Shown here piece by piece: positions 23,890 through 34,689 of a DNA stretch of 64,000 nt (position 1 is its first letter; each line of letters begins with the position of its first letter). Location: the NCBI RefSeq assembly GCF_016086655.4, contig NC_052142.2, positions 8,250,422 through 8,314,421 on the forward strand. Reading direction: 5' to 3'. The position numbers and the translations under genes are program-made. The notes beneath the pieces were generated by a model that had not been told where the DNA came from, did not search any database, and saw only the letters and a list, made by a program, of their open reading frames with translations. This DNA is from Lepeophtheirus salmonis (taxonomy: Eukaryota; Arthropoda; Copepoda; Siphonostomatoida; Caligidae).

Positions 23890-24019
23890 GGTTGATAATT
23901 ATAATTACATATACGTAGCACTAAATAATCCTTAAAGATTATAAAATAAAACACGACTTGTTACTTTGATAGTATATATAAGAATGAGTCTATATTCATT
24001 TACTCGTTTGTAATACATA
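23890..24019 (-). repeat. 3' LTR of the minus-strand gypsy element
   Basis: 130 bp nearly identical to 29834-29963 (differences at a handful of sites). Direct orientation, 5.9 kb apart, bracketing gypsy gag and pol remains. In element sense it begins near TGTATTACAAACGAG and ends at TTATCAACC. No clear polypurine tract precedes it. Confidence 0.7.
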
Positions 24020-24029
24020 AAAAGGGGAG

Positions 24030-24130
24030 TATGGGAAAAATGGCAACGGAAGAAATATAAAGGTTAAAATGGCAGTGGAAAAAATGGCATGATAAAAAAG
24101 GAAAAGAGTCTAAATGGAAAAAATGGCAAT
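24030..24130 (+). repeat. Irregular AAAATGGCA repeat tract
   Basis: AAAATGGCA-type words recur at about 24036, 24066, 24081 and 24121 in purine-rich sequence. Degenerate short-period repeat next to the LTR. No coding significance seen. Confidence 0.6.
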
Positions 24131-24279
24131 ATTATTTTAAACTGATATAATATCTATCCCCAATATAATATATAATAAGAAAAAAAGAAAAATAAACAAA
24201 CAGGACAGTGGTTCCAATGGAAAGAGTGCTAATCACTTAATTCTCAGTTATTTATTACAATATCATTAGACATGATGGA

Positions 24280-24570
24280 TTATTCATATTGGACAAGACT
24301 CTTGGTTTGACAGACAAGCATTTGCAAAATACTAGGCAAAAGCAGCGATTTCCATTTCGTTAGGATCCAGGATGTGTCAGAAGAAGAGGTAGTTGGCTGT
24401 GGAGCGACAAACCACTTAGAGGATTCGGGCCTGTAGTCAAAGGTCGAGTCGTTGGAGAGTGCAAGGAAAATTGTAAAGCTCAGTACAGTTGAAACAATCT
24501 GAAATTGAAATAGAACGATGGTCTTCGTCTCTTCATAAACCTTCTTTCTTGCCCAAAGAGAACGAAACAA
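24280..24570 (-). other. 96-codon open frame with one hydrophobic segment, uncertain
   Basis: Starts MFRSLWARKKVYEETKT (basic), then a hydrophobic run IVLFQFQIVSTVLSFTIFLA, then a Ser/Thr-rich tail ending in YE. This topology would suit the anchor of a type II membrane protein, and the location is upstream of the M13 microexon on the same strand. However, no phase-1 donor fits the required splice, the frame lies inside the LTR-bounded gypsy interval, and no family is recognised. Retained only because the M13 anchor exon is still unaccounted for. Confidence 0.15.
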
Positions 24571-25724
24571 GTTGCATTACGTAGTTATCTAAAGGACTCG
24601 AATTTTCAAAGTTGTTTATCTAGGACTTGAATTCATACTTCCAATTTATCAAGCCAAGTATGAGAACCATAAAAAGGGACTTATGAGCTCTTTCAACTAA
24701 TTTTTAAGTGTATTTTTCTAGTATGATACAATGACATTTGAATATGTAACTACGTTTGTAATAAGTAATAATGGTCTTCAGTGATACTTATCGAAGAATA
24801 TGAATATTATAACTCTATATATTCATTCATTTCAATTTAGAATGAGAATACAGCTCCAACTTCATTAATTTGTAAAAAAAAAATTAATGTAAATTCCTTT
24901 GTCAATGTTTAATTCCATCAATTAATTTATTTATTGAATAAATGTAAATAAATATTTTATGACGACAGAAACGGCTCTTAAAACATTTATTCAACACTCA
25001 TGTAATTAATTAATTTTGGTAATTAAATGCGTAAAGTTATAACCAGCTCTATTGGAAGGTTTCAGGCCCTCAAAGATTTCAAGTGCCTTATATTTCTCCT
25101 AACTATAGTATAATCTAAAAGTTTGGCATTTGTGAAACTATTGTGTATATTTTACTCAATTAACCTTTCAATTACAGACAAATACAATTTTTTTTATTTC
25201 TTTGGTCATGGTGGGTATTAGTCCACTTCTGGTGATCATAAATACACTAATATTTTTTTTCAAATGCCTTTAAAAAGTTTGTTTTATGAATAAAATATAT
25301 ATCACCAAATTAGTAATTTCAATCGTTATTTTCGGCTTATGGATGTTTAAAAAATGCGTAACTTTCAAGTAATTTAGATTTTATTCCCTGGGAAAAAATC
25401 AATAAAAAAATTATAAAATTACATCTATCAAATTGTGATTAAATAAATATGTTTACATAGGATTATCACAGCATGAATATGATATATTAGTTATTATTTT
25501 AATGTTGAAAAATATCAAACATAATACATGCAAGCAATTGGATAAATGAAGCCACACGTTTTTAATTTAGAAGTATTTTTCATATGCTTAGATCGATCTT
25601 CATTAATTAAAGACAGAAATACTTCCATGGTTTCTAAGAATTATTACAAAAGAAGGGAAATCCACTTAATTTTGAAGTTATAAGGTGAAGTGCATTCTAA
25701 AAATCTTATTAATCGTGGATTTAA

Positions 25725-25985
25725 TTAATCAACCCGATTAAATATACCTTCCAATGGTTTATGATCTGTTTCAACATAGAAATTAACGCCTTTTAAATAG
25801 TGCAAACATTTTTCCATGCTCCAAGCAATTGCTAAACATTCACGTTCCATTGCTGAATACCGTGTTGCTGGAGTTAATGTTCGAGGACCACATTGAAGTA
25901 AATATTTTCTATCACATTCGCCATATTTATCCTGTTGAATGAGAGCAAAACGAATACCATTAAGCTTACTTGCGTCAGTAACCAA
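25725..25985 (-). pseudogene. Gypsy RNase H domain remnant
   Basis: Encodes TDASKLNGIRFALIQ (first catalytic Asp), then TLTPATRYSAMERECLAIAW (catalytic Glu in the MERECLA block), then FYVETDHKPLEGIFNR (third catalytic Asp). This is the classical Ty3/gypsy RNase H order at near-full length and with the key acidic residues retained. It is separated from the RT by frameshifts. The equivalent region in the 41-kb element is at 43175-43822. Confidence 0.85.
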
Positions 25986-26299
25986 CTTCGCATTTTTTTA
26001 AAGATCGAAATGAACTAAAACGGATGCTGAGCTCATAATTATTTTTGTTTCATCGAAAGCTTTTTGTTGTTCCTTTTGTCATTGATATTCAACATTCCTC
26101 TTTAATAGTTTTCTCAATGGTGCTTTAACTTTTGTATAGTATGGATGAAATTGAGCTAATTGATTAGCTATTCCAATAAATTATCTTAATTCAGTAAGAT
26201 TTTTTGGCTCTGAGAACTTCACAATTCCATAAATTTTTTCAGGATTTTCAGGATGAGTTTACCTGCAAATTTCACTTATGTTCAAAATTGAATTTTATC

Positions 26300-26707
26300 T
26301 TATAATAAGGTAATATTGTTCTTCTCACAATGTCTGCGTACTTCTTCCACCTTTTGTAAAACTTCATCTTCATTTTCGTCAGATATCAAAATATCATCCC
26401 TAATCTTCTTAACATTTTTGATTCCACATAAAACAGCGTCTGTCGTTCCACAAAATTTATCGTGACAACTACAAAACCCCATTGGAACTCGACAATATCG
26501 AAATTTTCCTCGGGGTGTGTTAAATGTTGTTAAAGCTACACTTTCTTCTTCCAAAGATATCAGAGAATAACCCATTTTACAATCTAATATACAGAACACT
26601 TTACTTTTATTAGGAACTGATTGAACAATATCTTTAACAGATGGAAAAGGGTGAATTGGACGCCTGACATATCGGTTTAAACGTCTAAAATCAGTTACAA
26701 GTATCAT
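26300..26707 (-). pseudogene. Gypsy reverse transcriptase remnant
   Basis: Encodes VTDFRRLNRYVRRPIHPFPS, FCILDCKMGYSLISLEE (motif A; the usual Asp is kept as LDCKMGY), PRGKFRYCRVPMGF (motif B region) and IRDDILISDENEDE (motif C; the usual YxDD is altered to IRDD). The surrounding sequence down to 26000 continues the RT connection region with stops. Confidence 0.85.
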
Positions 26708-26862
26708 TCACCTACCATTCGGCTTTGGAGCCATAATAGAAGGTGAACACCATTCTGTAACAACTGGTTCTGGCTCAATAATACCTAAATTTTGTATTTT
26801 AGTTAATACTTCTTCTGATTCATCTTCTGCCTGAAGAGGGAACTGTTTCGCAGTAGTGATCT

Positions 26863-27132
26863 TCAATGTTGTATAATCTTCAGCATTCCGATTGAGTACA
26901 TTTTCATCGGAGGACCAGTCATAAGCTTTAATTTATCACAATTAAATACTCCGTTAAATTTTTTGATTAAATAATTGAGCTTTGATTTTGATTTAATTTC
27001 GATACAGTTATACGATAACATCGGGAAATCCTTCGAAATTATTGCAAGACTTTGACAAGTATTCCAACTGAGTAGCAATTCATTTTTTTCTCTCCGGACT
27101 TTTAAGGGGCGTTGCTTTACTGATATTACCAT
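26863..27132 (-). pseudogene. Gypsy protease-RT linker remnant
   Basis: An 89-codon frame with WNTCQSLAIISKDFP and LIKKFNGVFNCDKLKLMTGP. The latter matches the 'F--VF----L--M-G-PM' linker that precedes RT in this gypsy lineage. Supports continuity between the protease (27212-27538) and RT remnants. Confidence 0.6.
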
Positions 27133-27211
27133 TAAATATTATAGTTAATTCACAATCCCCGACAAATTTCATTAAATTACCACTTGTGTTGCGGATATTG
27201 CGATGATAAGA

Positions 27212-27538
27212 TTAATTCATTTGAATACTATATTTATCGACAATATTCTTAGAAATAATGGTGATTGGTGATCCAGTATTAGGTAAAGCTTTAAATTGAA
27301 ATTGTTTGTTGTGACTATGATTCACAATAACATTGGCTTTTGAATCTTCGTTGTATGCATTCAACACATTCTCAATCAAAGTTGAACTAACCTTCTTGTC
27401 TCTTCTAGGTATATGGCACACTTTCATAATATGCCTCTTTTTGTTGCAATTCGAACAAATAACATTAAAACTATAATAGCAATCCTCAATCATGTGGTGT
27501 AACACTCCACAACGATTACATCCTCTTGACATAGTCAT
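27212..27538 (-). pseudogene. Gypsy nucleocapsid zinc knuckles and aspartic protease remnant
   Basis: CNRCGVLHHMIEDC and CSNCNKKRHIMKVC are two CCHC-type zinc knuckles. They are followed about 50 codons later by FKALPNTGSPITIIS, the retroviral-type protease active site in which the catalytic Asp of DTG reads Asn (NTG). This confirms gag to pol order on the minus strand. The loss of the active Asp indicates an inactive protein. Confidence 0.85.
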
Positions 27539-27853
27539 TCTACTTGTATTGTTTCGCCTGTTGACATATCGTCAATCTCCTTTTGAATCCCCAAATCTAT
27601 TAATGTTAACTTTTGGCGTCACTGACTTATTTTCAAATTTTCTTCCTCTTTGAACAGCATTAATAGTGATTCCAATTCCCTTTTATTAATCCTCCTTGCT
27701 TCCTAAGATTTAGTAATTTTCTTCAATGTCTCTCTTGCTAAATCTCCCCCTCCCTTGAGATATTTTTGTCTCAATTCGTCGTTATTCGTGTTAACAATTC
27801 ATCAAAAATATACAACTGTTCGATAGACATATTCTGTACGTCTCCTTCATCTT

Positions 27854-28235
27854 CTAAAATATACAAACTTCTTTAGAAATCAGACATATCTTCATCTTCT
27901 TTTTGAGTTGCCTGAAGTATTTTAATCTTCTTGTAAACAATGGATATCTTTCAAGAAATTCTTCAAAAATTAGTTGCTCACAACTATTGTTATCTTTGCC
28001 AAATATTGGCGTATCTACCAAAATTTTTGAGGCAATAGCTATTTCGAAATACATGGGCAAACAACTACGGAAGTAGGCATGTCGATCTTAAATTGGAATA
28101 ATTTTCATATTACTAGTAGAATAGTATGACCTGAATATACTCAACCAATTATTCATTTGCTCTACTGAGTTACATTTTTGCAAGGGGTTGGGCTTCAAAA
28201 ATTTTTCGTCTAAAAATTTAAGACCCATCAACGGC
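27854..28235 (-). pseudogene. Gypsy gag (capsid) remnant
   Basis: Minus-strand pieces SVEQMNNWLSIFRSYYSTSN, then a stop, then IFEEFLERYPLFTRRLKYFR carry the pattern of gypsy capsid proteins (a W--F--Y start and an F--RYP--RR--F block). It sits directly upstream of the zinc knuckles in element sense. A possible gag start with an ATG near 29564 (MATKTKNSYSKMKGVLAK) lies 3' of the primer-binding site, separated by disrupted sequence at 28260-29450 that I cannot assign. Confidence 0.55.
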
Positions 28236-29832
28236 TGGAGTAGATAGAGAAGTACAATCAGAAGAACCGAAACAAATAGCTTCTATGGCTTTAATCAGGA
28301 CCACTCGACACTCGCCAACAATTCGTGATACCTTTGAAATTGTTCTTCGACATCCGATTGAATAATTTTATCGACATCCTCAAGCTGCATTGGAGGTCAG
28401 TGGGGGTGAATGGCCTTCTAGTGGGACCCCCAGAGGTAAAAATAGGTCTTCCTAATAAAATCAGAGAGGAGCTCTTAACACCATAAATGATGTAATTACC
28501 AAGGATATAATCAACCATCCGATCGTGAGTATACTACACGATACACGATTCCCTCCTAAGGGTCTTCAAGTCAACCAAAAAAACGCTTCATGTAAGAGTA
28601 GCACTAAATATTAGTAATAAAGCAATTAAGGAGGGACTGAGAAAAAGACAGCCTCCAAACGATCTCTGCAACACTAAAAATACAAAATTAAGGATGTGAG
28701 GTCATTATTTTACCCATATCTCACTCCTGAACAGTGACTGTTAATATTTAGAAGGAATATGGTTTATAATGGCTAAACGACTCACTCACTACCGAGGGAG
28801 AGTGCCCACCCACAAAGAAAAAATTTATGGCTTCCATGACATTGCTCTCCCTTCAGAATTGGATCCAAATACATTGCAAAATTGCAAAACATAATTTCAA
28901 GGTCTAATTATGAAAAAATAAAAGTTCAGAAAAATATAGCCTACGCTACTTTTAACGAATTCCGCTTTTTATCATGCGTGTTGTGATTGTATTTTTAATT
29001 AGATATGTTATACAAATTAGTCAGATGATATTTTTTTTTATTATTATAATGTATTATAGGTGAGGTTGTTGTTGTTGGGTTTTTTTTCTCGCCTCGCATT
29101 TTTCGTTTTCTTTTTAAGATTGTTTTGTATAAAAAAAAAGTTTCTTTAGTTTAAAAAAAAAAAATATTATATCTGAGTCTTTACTCTGAACGTTGGTTTT
29201 ACTTGACTTGGACTTTGAATATAAAGACTTGGATAAAATAGACTCAAATACAACCTCGGTTGATGTACTTAATTAAACTTTGCTGAAATAATAAATTATA
29301 TTTGTCAAAGAAAAAAAAGAAAAAAAATAATTTTATCGTTTTCTTCCTTGTTTTCTTCTCCACTACAAACCATCTAGGCATTAGTACCATCTTCAACACA
29401 TTTATATCTATAATCACAGTTTTTAATAGCTTCCTGTAATTCTTGGATACTGAATTAATTAGGGGAATTATCGTTGTTCAGATTTATATGAGTTATAAGA
29501 CTTTTAATAGCTTTAGCGAGTACACCTTTCATTTTTGAATAGCTGTTCTTGGTTTTGGTTGCCATCTTTAATTAATTACAAAGTCAAATGCACTTACAAA
29601 AACGATCAATTTGAATCACGTCTTACAAAGATATACACTCCAAACAATATACATGCATTAATATATTTAGTTATTAACGGAACTTTTCAAAATATATGCA
29701 ACCTCTCACCATCCAAGTTTAATATGTATTCTCTTAATTTTATTGATCTTCCTTATTTGTCGTTTTCAAGATATTATGGACTTGATTATCTTTAGTATAA
29801 TTACTTAGTTGGTTAATTTGCCGACTGCACCA

Positions 29833-29961
29833 TGGTTGATAATTATAATTACAAATTCGTAGCACTAAATAATCCTTAAAGATCATAAAATAAAACACGA
29901 CTTGTTACTTTGGTAGTATATATAAGAATGAGTCTATATTCATTTACTCGTTTGTAATACA
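29833..29961 (-). repeat. 5' LTR of the minus-strand gypsy element
   Basis: In element sense it starts TGTATTACAAACGAG and ends ATAATTATCAACCA, with canonical TG and CA ends. It is immediately followed by TGGTGCAGTCGG. Near-identical to 23890-24019, which suggests a rather recent insertion despite the damaged interior. Confidence 0.75.
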
Positions 29962-30249
29962 TACAAGGTACTATGAATGTATAATAATAAGAAAAATCAC
30001 ACACCACAAATTTTTCAACATTTAGAACGGTATGAAGTAAAAATACGGAGTAGAAAATGGAAAAAAATGGATGGGCGTGCAGAAGTTGATTCTTGAGTTC
30101 CTTTATTTGAGTAATTTCAAGAAGCAAACGACACTCCTTTGTAATTTATTGGTAAACATTTATTTTCTTATCATCCCTTTGATGTGATACATTATTTACT
30201 ATAAACTTGATAGGGCATGAGCGTTGTTTACTTACATTAGTTGGCAAGG

Positions 30250-31045
30250 TTTTGCCCAGTTCAGGTTCAGTTGTTCTAATCGGTCCCGGTCTCGCTTCTT
30301 TCATTAGAACGGTTTCAGTTCAGATTTAACGGTCTCGGTTCTGGTCTTCGGCCTAGTTCTTTTTTATTCAACCTCAATTTCAGTATCACGGACTTAAAAC
30401 AAGGGGTGTCTACCGATACCCCTTGTTTTAAGTCCCTGAAAATGCCAGAAAATGAAAGGGCTGCATCTACGTTATAGGCAGTATGCATAGTGTCCCAAGT
30501 TCCATTAGGGGGCCCAAAAACTAAGGTTGCTTACGACAATGGTTTTCAAAGTGGCGCCGTGTGGGTAGGGGGGAGGTATTATAGTTCATAGTCACCGACA
30601 AGCTTAGAAGCGGACCTGGATCTATGATGTACCACATCACTTCCCTCTTTTATTAACATCGTCTTATCCCTAAAACCTCTGTACAAGTTCAAAAACGAGT
30701 AAAAAAGGTAGTATGCGTTTTGTTATTATCATTATTGTTAAGTGGTCAAGATTGAAATAAGAATTAGGTGGACTTTTGTATCAATCCTGTTCTAGATTAT
30801 CATTATGATATTCATTTTCAAACATTCTACGGAGATGATGGGATAGATTGAAGAACATTATGTAACTAACTATACTCAAAACCTTTCATTTATATAATAT
30901 TATGTAGACGGAATATTGAAAGATTAAAAATATACCAAAAAGAACCAAGGGCAATAAGAAATATATTACGGTCTCAGTTCGACTTTGTCGGTTCGGGTTC
31001 TAGTAGTTCAAGAACTGGAACCACTTGAACCTCAAGACCGATAAG
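30250..31045. repeat. Two copies of the AACCGAGACC-type dispersed repeat, with a hairpin between
   Basis: Copy C (30250-30370, minus orientation) carries CCCGGTCTCGC, AACGGTCTCGGTTC and GGCCTAGTTCTTTTTT, mirroring the copies at 10303 and 46557. A second, shorter member at 30966-31045 holds ACGGTCTCAGTTCG and GTTCAAGAACTGGAACC. The 500 bp between contains the hairpin at 30390-30435 and otherwise unassigned sequence. Confidence 0.6.
30390..30435. repeat. Perfect 18-bp-arm hairpin
   Basis: GGACTTAAAACAAGGGGT (30390-30407) and its exact reverse complement ACCCCTTGTTTTAAGTCC (30418-30435) are separated by 10 bp. A degenerate relative of one arm, CCCCCTTGTTTAAGTG, is at about 46517-46532 beside another copy of the same dispersed repeat, so the arm belongs to that repeat family. 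Confidence 0.92.
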
Positions 31046-31389
31046 GAAACAACCTTGTTACCTTGTAATCAAAGCTTCAGAAAGTGAAGCCATGTTCCTG
31101 GGAAATAATACAACTCCAAGAAGGATATTAGCCAATAGGGGATAAATTTTGTTTACTTTAACGTAGCATGACAACCAACTCTTCAATATTCATATATTAT
31201 TGGTCTCCTTTCCTAATGTTATCATAATAGACAAATTAATTAGAAGGAGAAATCTCCCTCAAGGCTGGGAAACACAAATCTTTAGATTCTTATCTGTTAT
31301 TTGTACTACCAACTCCGCCTTGCGAAGGAATTGATTTCATCCGGTGTCATGATAATATATCAATAATTTATAAATGTAAAGCTTATACC

Positions 31390-31602
31390 AAGGTTAATAG
31401 AAATACAAGGTTCCTTGAATGTTTTCAATCTGATGTATCGTGCCGACGTCATAGAGAATAACAACAGTACTCTAATACTAACTATCAAGGAGAGCGATAT
31501 ATACATTTATTCTCTATCACTTCACTATAAAAAAGCGTGGTGGAAGTAAATTATCAGTCGGAAAAGTAATAGGGTATAACCTGGTATTTCTATTGATCTT
31601 TG
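31390..31602. mobile_element. 213-bp MITE, copy 1, with TTAATAGAAATACAAGGTT termini
   Basis: The left end AAGGTTAATAGAAATACAAG (31390) and the right end (reverse complement AAAGATCAATAGAAATACCA, from 31602) form imperfect inverted termini. The interior shares CAATCTGATGTATCGT and GACGTCATAGA with the copy at 49016-49326 (opposite orientation). Non-coding. Confidence 0.75.
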
Positions 31603-32090
31603 CTTATAGGTATCATAATATGTTCGTTCCTCAATAATTAAAGGGAAATGCAAACAGCTTTCGAAAATAAAAAGAATCTATATTCAAGTAGCAACTACCA
31701 AATAGGTAATTACGTACACAAGAAATCAGATGGGCAACTCTACAAAAAGAAAATAATTAATTAAATCTAAGATCATCTAATTTTTATATCTGAATGTGTG
31801 ATATTAAAAAGTTGTAACTTGGTGTGTTTTTTTATTTTTTTTGGATCGAAGTTTTCTTTTTACCATTTATTGGTTACTTTCTTTTCAACAACAGAATCAT
31901 ATTAATAAATCTGCAAATATGCAAGACTAATTTGAAAAAATCCAAAATCCCTTTTCCCACAGTTTAAGGAATTTTCATATTATTGTTCGTAGATTATCTT
32001 CTTTTCTACCTCTTCTCTTAATTTAAGAGACAAAATCCTTAAAAAACATGAGGTTTCGTTAAAATACAGGTAACTTCAAAGAACAGTTAT

Positions 32091-32267
32091 TGTAATGTAT
32101 GCCAGAGAAATGGCATGTGGCTCGAAAGCTTCGAACCGGTTCGATGCCCGTCAAATAACGAGGCGTTCTATTTATATGTCTCTGTTTTGACGCGTAGTTG
32201 AAATAAAGACCTCCAGAGAGGAAGATATATATACAATAGCTAAGAGGATATTTATTTGGAACATTAT
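32091..32267 (+). repeat. 5' LTR of the 32-36 kb retrotransposon
   Basis: About 170 bp matching 35617-35783 in direct orientation. Shared blocks: ATAACGAGG(C/T)GTTCT, ATGTCTCTGTTTTG, AATAAAGACCTC and AGAGAGGAAGATATATATAC. AATAAA may serve as a poly(A) signal. TTAT precedes this copy and follows the 3' copy, a possible 4-bp target duplication. The exact ends are uncertain by a few bases. Confidence 0.8.
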
Positions 32268-32293
32268 AAGCTAATGGGACTTTTTGTATTGTG

Positions 32294-32990
32294 ATGGATA
32301 ATTTGAAAATAAGAGACGTAATCCCCAAATTTAACGGTGGAGGAGATGTGAACATCTGGTTGGAGCAGGCGTCCTTGTTGAAGGATCTACTGGGGCTCAA
32401 GGACATGAGTAAAATAATCCCTCTTCTCCTAGAGGGGGATGTGTTGGCGCTGTACGACCAATTATTGGAAGTCGACAAGAACAACCAACACCCAATAGCA
32501 TTAACAAATCCATTCTCCATATCGGTTTGAAGCTTACGCAAAGCTAGGGAAGAAAATATGGGAGCTTGGGACATCGATAGACGTATACCCAACGCAAATT
32601 AAGACCTTGGTTGAAAGCATTGTGACAGGGAACAAAGACGATCTAGCCAGAGTGTTTTTCGTGATGGGGCTACCCCTGATATTTCTGTACAACTCCAAGC
32701 TACTCCTAATATAAAGTCCATGCCAATGTCAGAAGTAGTTGGTGTTGCTAGGGGTCTTTTTGCAAATGCAAGAACGAACGTGAACGACAAGTGCAATCAG
32801 TATGGGCTCGTAGCCTGATACTGTTCATGAAAACAGAGATCCACAAAAACCTAATCAGTCATGGAGGGGGACAATATTTTATAACTGTGGGAGAGAGGGG
32901 CACATAACACATCCTTTTCAAGACCAGAGAAACGCAAGATGGGCGTTATCAGCACAAGTACCGTTCCAATTCGAGGACCATGCGCTTTAA
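32294..32990 (+). pseudogene. Gag remnant with one zinc knuckle
   Basis: Begins MDNLKIRDVIPKFNGGGDVN and continues WLEQASLLKDLLGL and IIPLLLEGDVLALYDQLLE, a capsid N-terminus typical of this lineage. After a frameshift near 32520, SIDVYPTQIKTLVESIV and VFFVMGLPLIF continue the capsid. Near 32870-32905, FYNCGREGHITHPF is a zinc knuckle in which the last Cys is replaced. The ATG at 32294 follows the 5' LTR by 26 bp. Confidence 0.75.
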
Positions 32991-33171
32991 TACCACAATG
33001 AAAACTTTAAATAATGAGAGGAAGGTGTTAGGGCTCCTCAATACAGGGTGCACCCAAACCATTCTCGGACCCCCTTTTCCAACCCCTTCAAACGAAGAAA
33101 GGTACCCAATGAAGTCCTTCAATGGAAAAATAGAAATTTGTAATGGAGTAGCTCAGGTCCCATTGAGTTGA
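32980..33171 (+). pseudogene. Aspartic protease remnant
   Basis: VLGLLNTGCTQTILGP corresponds to the protease active-site block L-DTG-(T/S), with Asp changed to Asn (NTG). It lies between the zinc knuckle and RT. The same Asp-to-Asn change occurs in the 27-kb element, presumably by independent C-to-T type decay. Confidence 0.7.
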
Positions 33172-33414
33172 ACAGTGTAGAGACAAATATTATAGGAAGA
33201 AACTTTCGATCGAAAGAATGGATGGTCAAGAGGGATTGGAAAGAAGAATCCAACCTTCCCAACACAATTACAGAATACAAGGTGAAGGAGGGCTTTAAGG
33301 AACATTTTGATGATGAGATTACTCAGTGGATATCAAACACATGGCTAAAATCCTGCAGTCAAGGCAACAAAGGCGTGATACTGCTGTAAGGGGTTTCACA
33401 AAATAAGAAAACAA

Positions 33415-33976
33415 AATGAGACCCATCTTTGATTTTCGAGAATTGAATGATTATGTAGAATGTAGTGGAGCTGATGCTGATGTGTGCACAGAAAAATTAA
33501 GATAGTGGAGAAGGTGGTCCCTATCGTGCGCATTGTTAGACCTGAAGGACGCCTACATGCAGATAAGAGTTGACCCTTCGTGTAGAAAATATATTGTAGT
33601 TCGGGTAAAGGACAACCAGTATGAAATTACTAAACTTGGTTTCGGATTAAATTGTGCTCCAGAAATTATGAAGGCAGTAGTTGGTAATATGCTGCAGAGC
33701 AACGGAGTTATAAACAGTGACACTGACAATTACTACGACAACATTATTTTCCATATGGAAAAAGTGGCTGTGGGCGACGTAAGACGTTTACTCTCAAGCT
33801 ACAGTCTCGAGTGTAAAGATCCAGTAGAGTTGGAGAATGCTACGGTACTCGGACTAAAAATCGATACGGGAAGAAACGGACTTTACTGGAGAAGATCCGA
33901 AGGAGATGAGTTTGCCATTAGATCCAACGGACTAACAAAACGAGACGACAACTATTTTCAATCTGAGGGAGGTTAG
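33415..33976 (+). pseudogene. Reverse transcriptase remnant
   Basis: MRPIFDFRELNDYVE (33417 on) is followed after a stop near 33500 by WRRWSLSCALLDLKDAYMQI, with motif A Asp kept. KLGFGLNCAPEIM is motif B, and NYYDNIIF stands where YIDDI is expected (one catalytic Asp lost). VLGLKIDTGRNGLYWRR is the lineage's post-RT segment. 33980-34660 continues the RNase H/connection region in several frames. Confidence 0.85.
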
Positions 33977-34689
33977 TTGACCATAAACCGGTTGCTGGAT
34001 GGTTGAGCATTGCTGCAAGCTTCATCAATACATGTTGTCAAGCAGAAGCTTGGGAAGATGATTCTGAGTCCCTATCAGTGAAGCTAATTGAGGAAGTTCT
34101 CAATCGCGTTAAGAGAGACTATCCGGTCATATGAAAGTGAAGTGTGGTTCGCGAAGGAGAGTTTGAGTTCTGGTGGGACACAAGTTCGATGACATATGGA
34201 GTGGTTTTGAAAAATGATGGCGGTACTATTGAAGACAGAGCATGGCTCCGAAAGAAAGAAGATGGCAAATTACATCCGCCTTGCAGAGCTCACAGTAGTG
34301 TTGAAAGGCGGGAAGATGACGCTTAAATGGGATGTAAGGAGATTAAAGATTTTTTACGGATTCAGCTTCAGGGTTTGCCTGGTTATCCTCGTCCTTGAGG
34401 AAGGAGAAGAACATAAAAATATCTGGTCTGTCACAGATGCTTGTGAAAAGGTGGCCTGCTATTTGAGTGGAAACCTTCCATTCCTACTACGTGTCTTGAG
34501 AAGTGCAACTCGTATCCACAACCAAGAACTGAGCAGACATGTTAACAAGATTGCCGAAGCAGTGGATCTTTCGATCTCGGAAAACCGTAGGATACACCTG
34601 TATATACAGAAATTCTTAAGAGAATCCATGAGAAGCAGCAAAGGGAAAACGTCCTGAAGGGATTCAAGAACTGCCGAAAAATATATCCA

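Larger units (their letters stand above)
23890..29963 (-). mobile_element. Ty3/gypsy LTR retrotransposon, degenerate, integrase missing
   Basis: Bounded by the 130-bp direct repeats and read on the minus strand: 5' LTR at 29833-29961 (TG to CA), then a primer-binding-like site TGGTGCAGTCGG at 29821-29832, gag, nucleocapsid zinc knuckles, protease, reverse transcriptase and RNase H down to 25725. The expected integrase between 25725 and 24020 is not recognisable; that stretch is AT-rich and seems deleted or overwritten. The same GGTGCAGTCG sequence follows the 5' LTR of the element at 40.7 kb, so both belong to one lineage. Multiple stops and frameshifts. Confidence 0.8.

Noticed and set aside
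28291..28518. 75-codon minus-strand frame and plus-strand bits RSVGVNGLLVGPPEVKIGLP
   Set aside because: Neither strand gives a recognisable domain; it lies in the disrupted gag part of the minus-strand gypsy element and may be a further inserted fragment, but support is insufficient.
32059..32592. 177-codon minus-strand frame, the second longest in the window
   Set aside because: Runs antisense through the 5' LTR and gag start of the plus-strand retrotransposon; no family resemblance.
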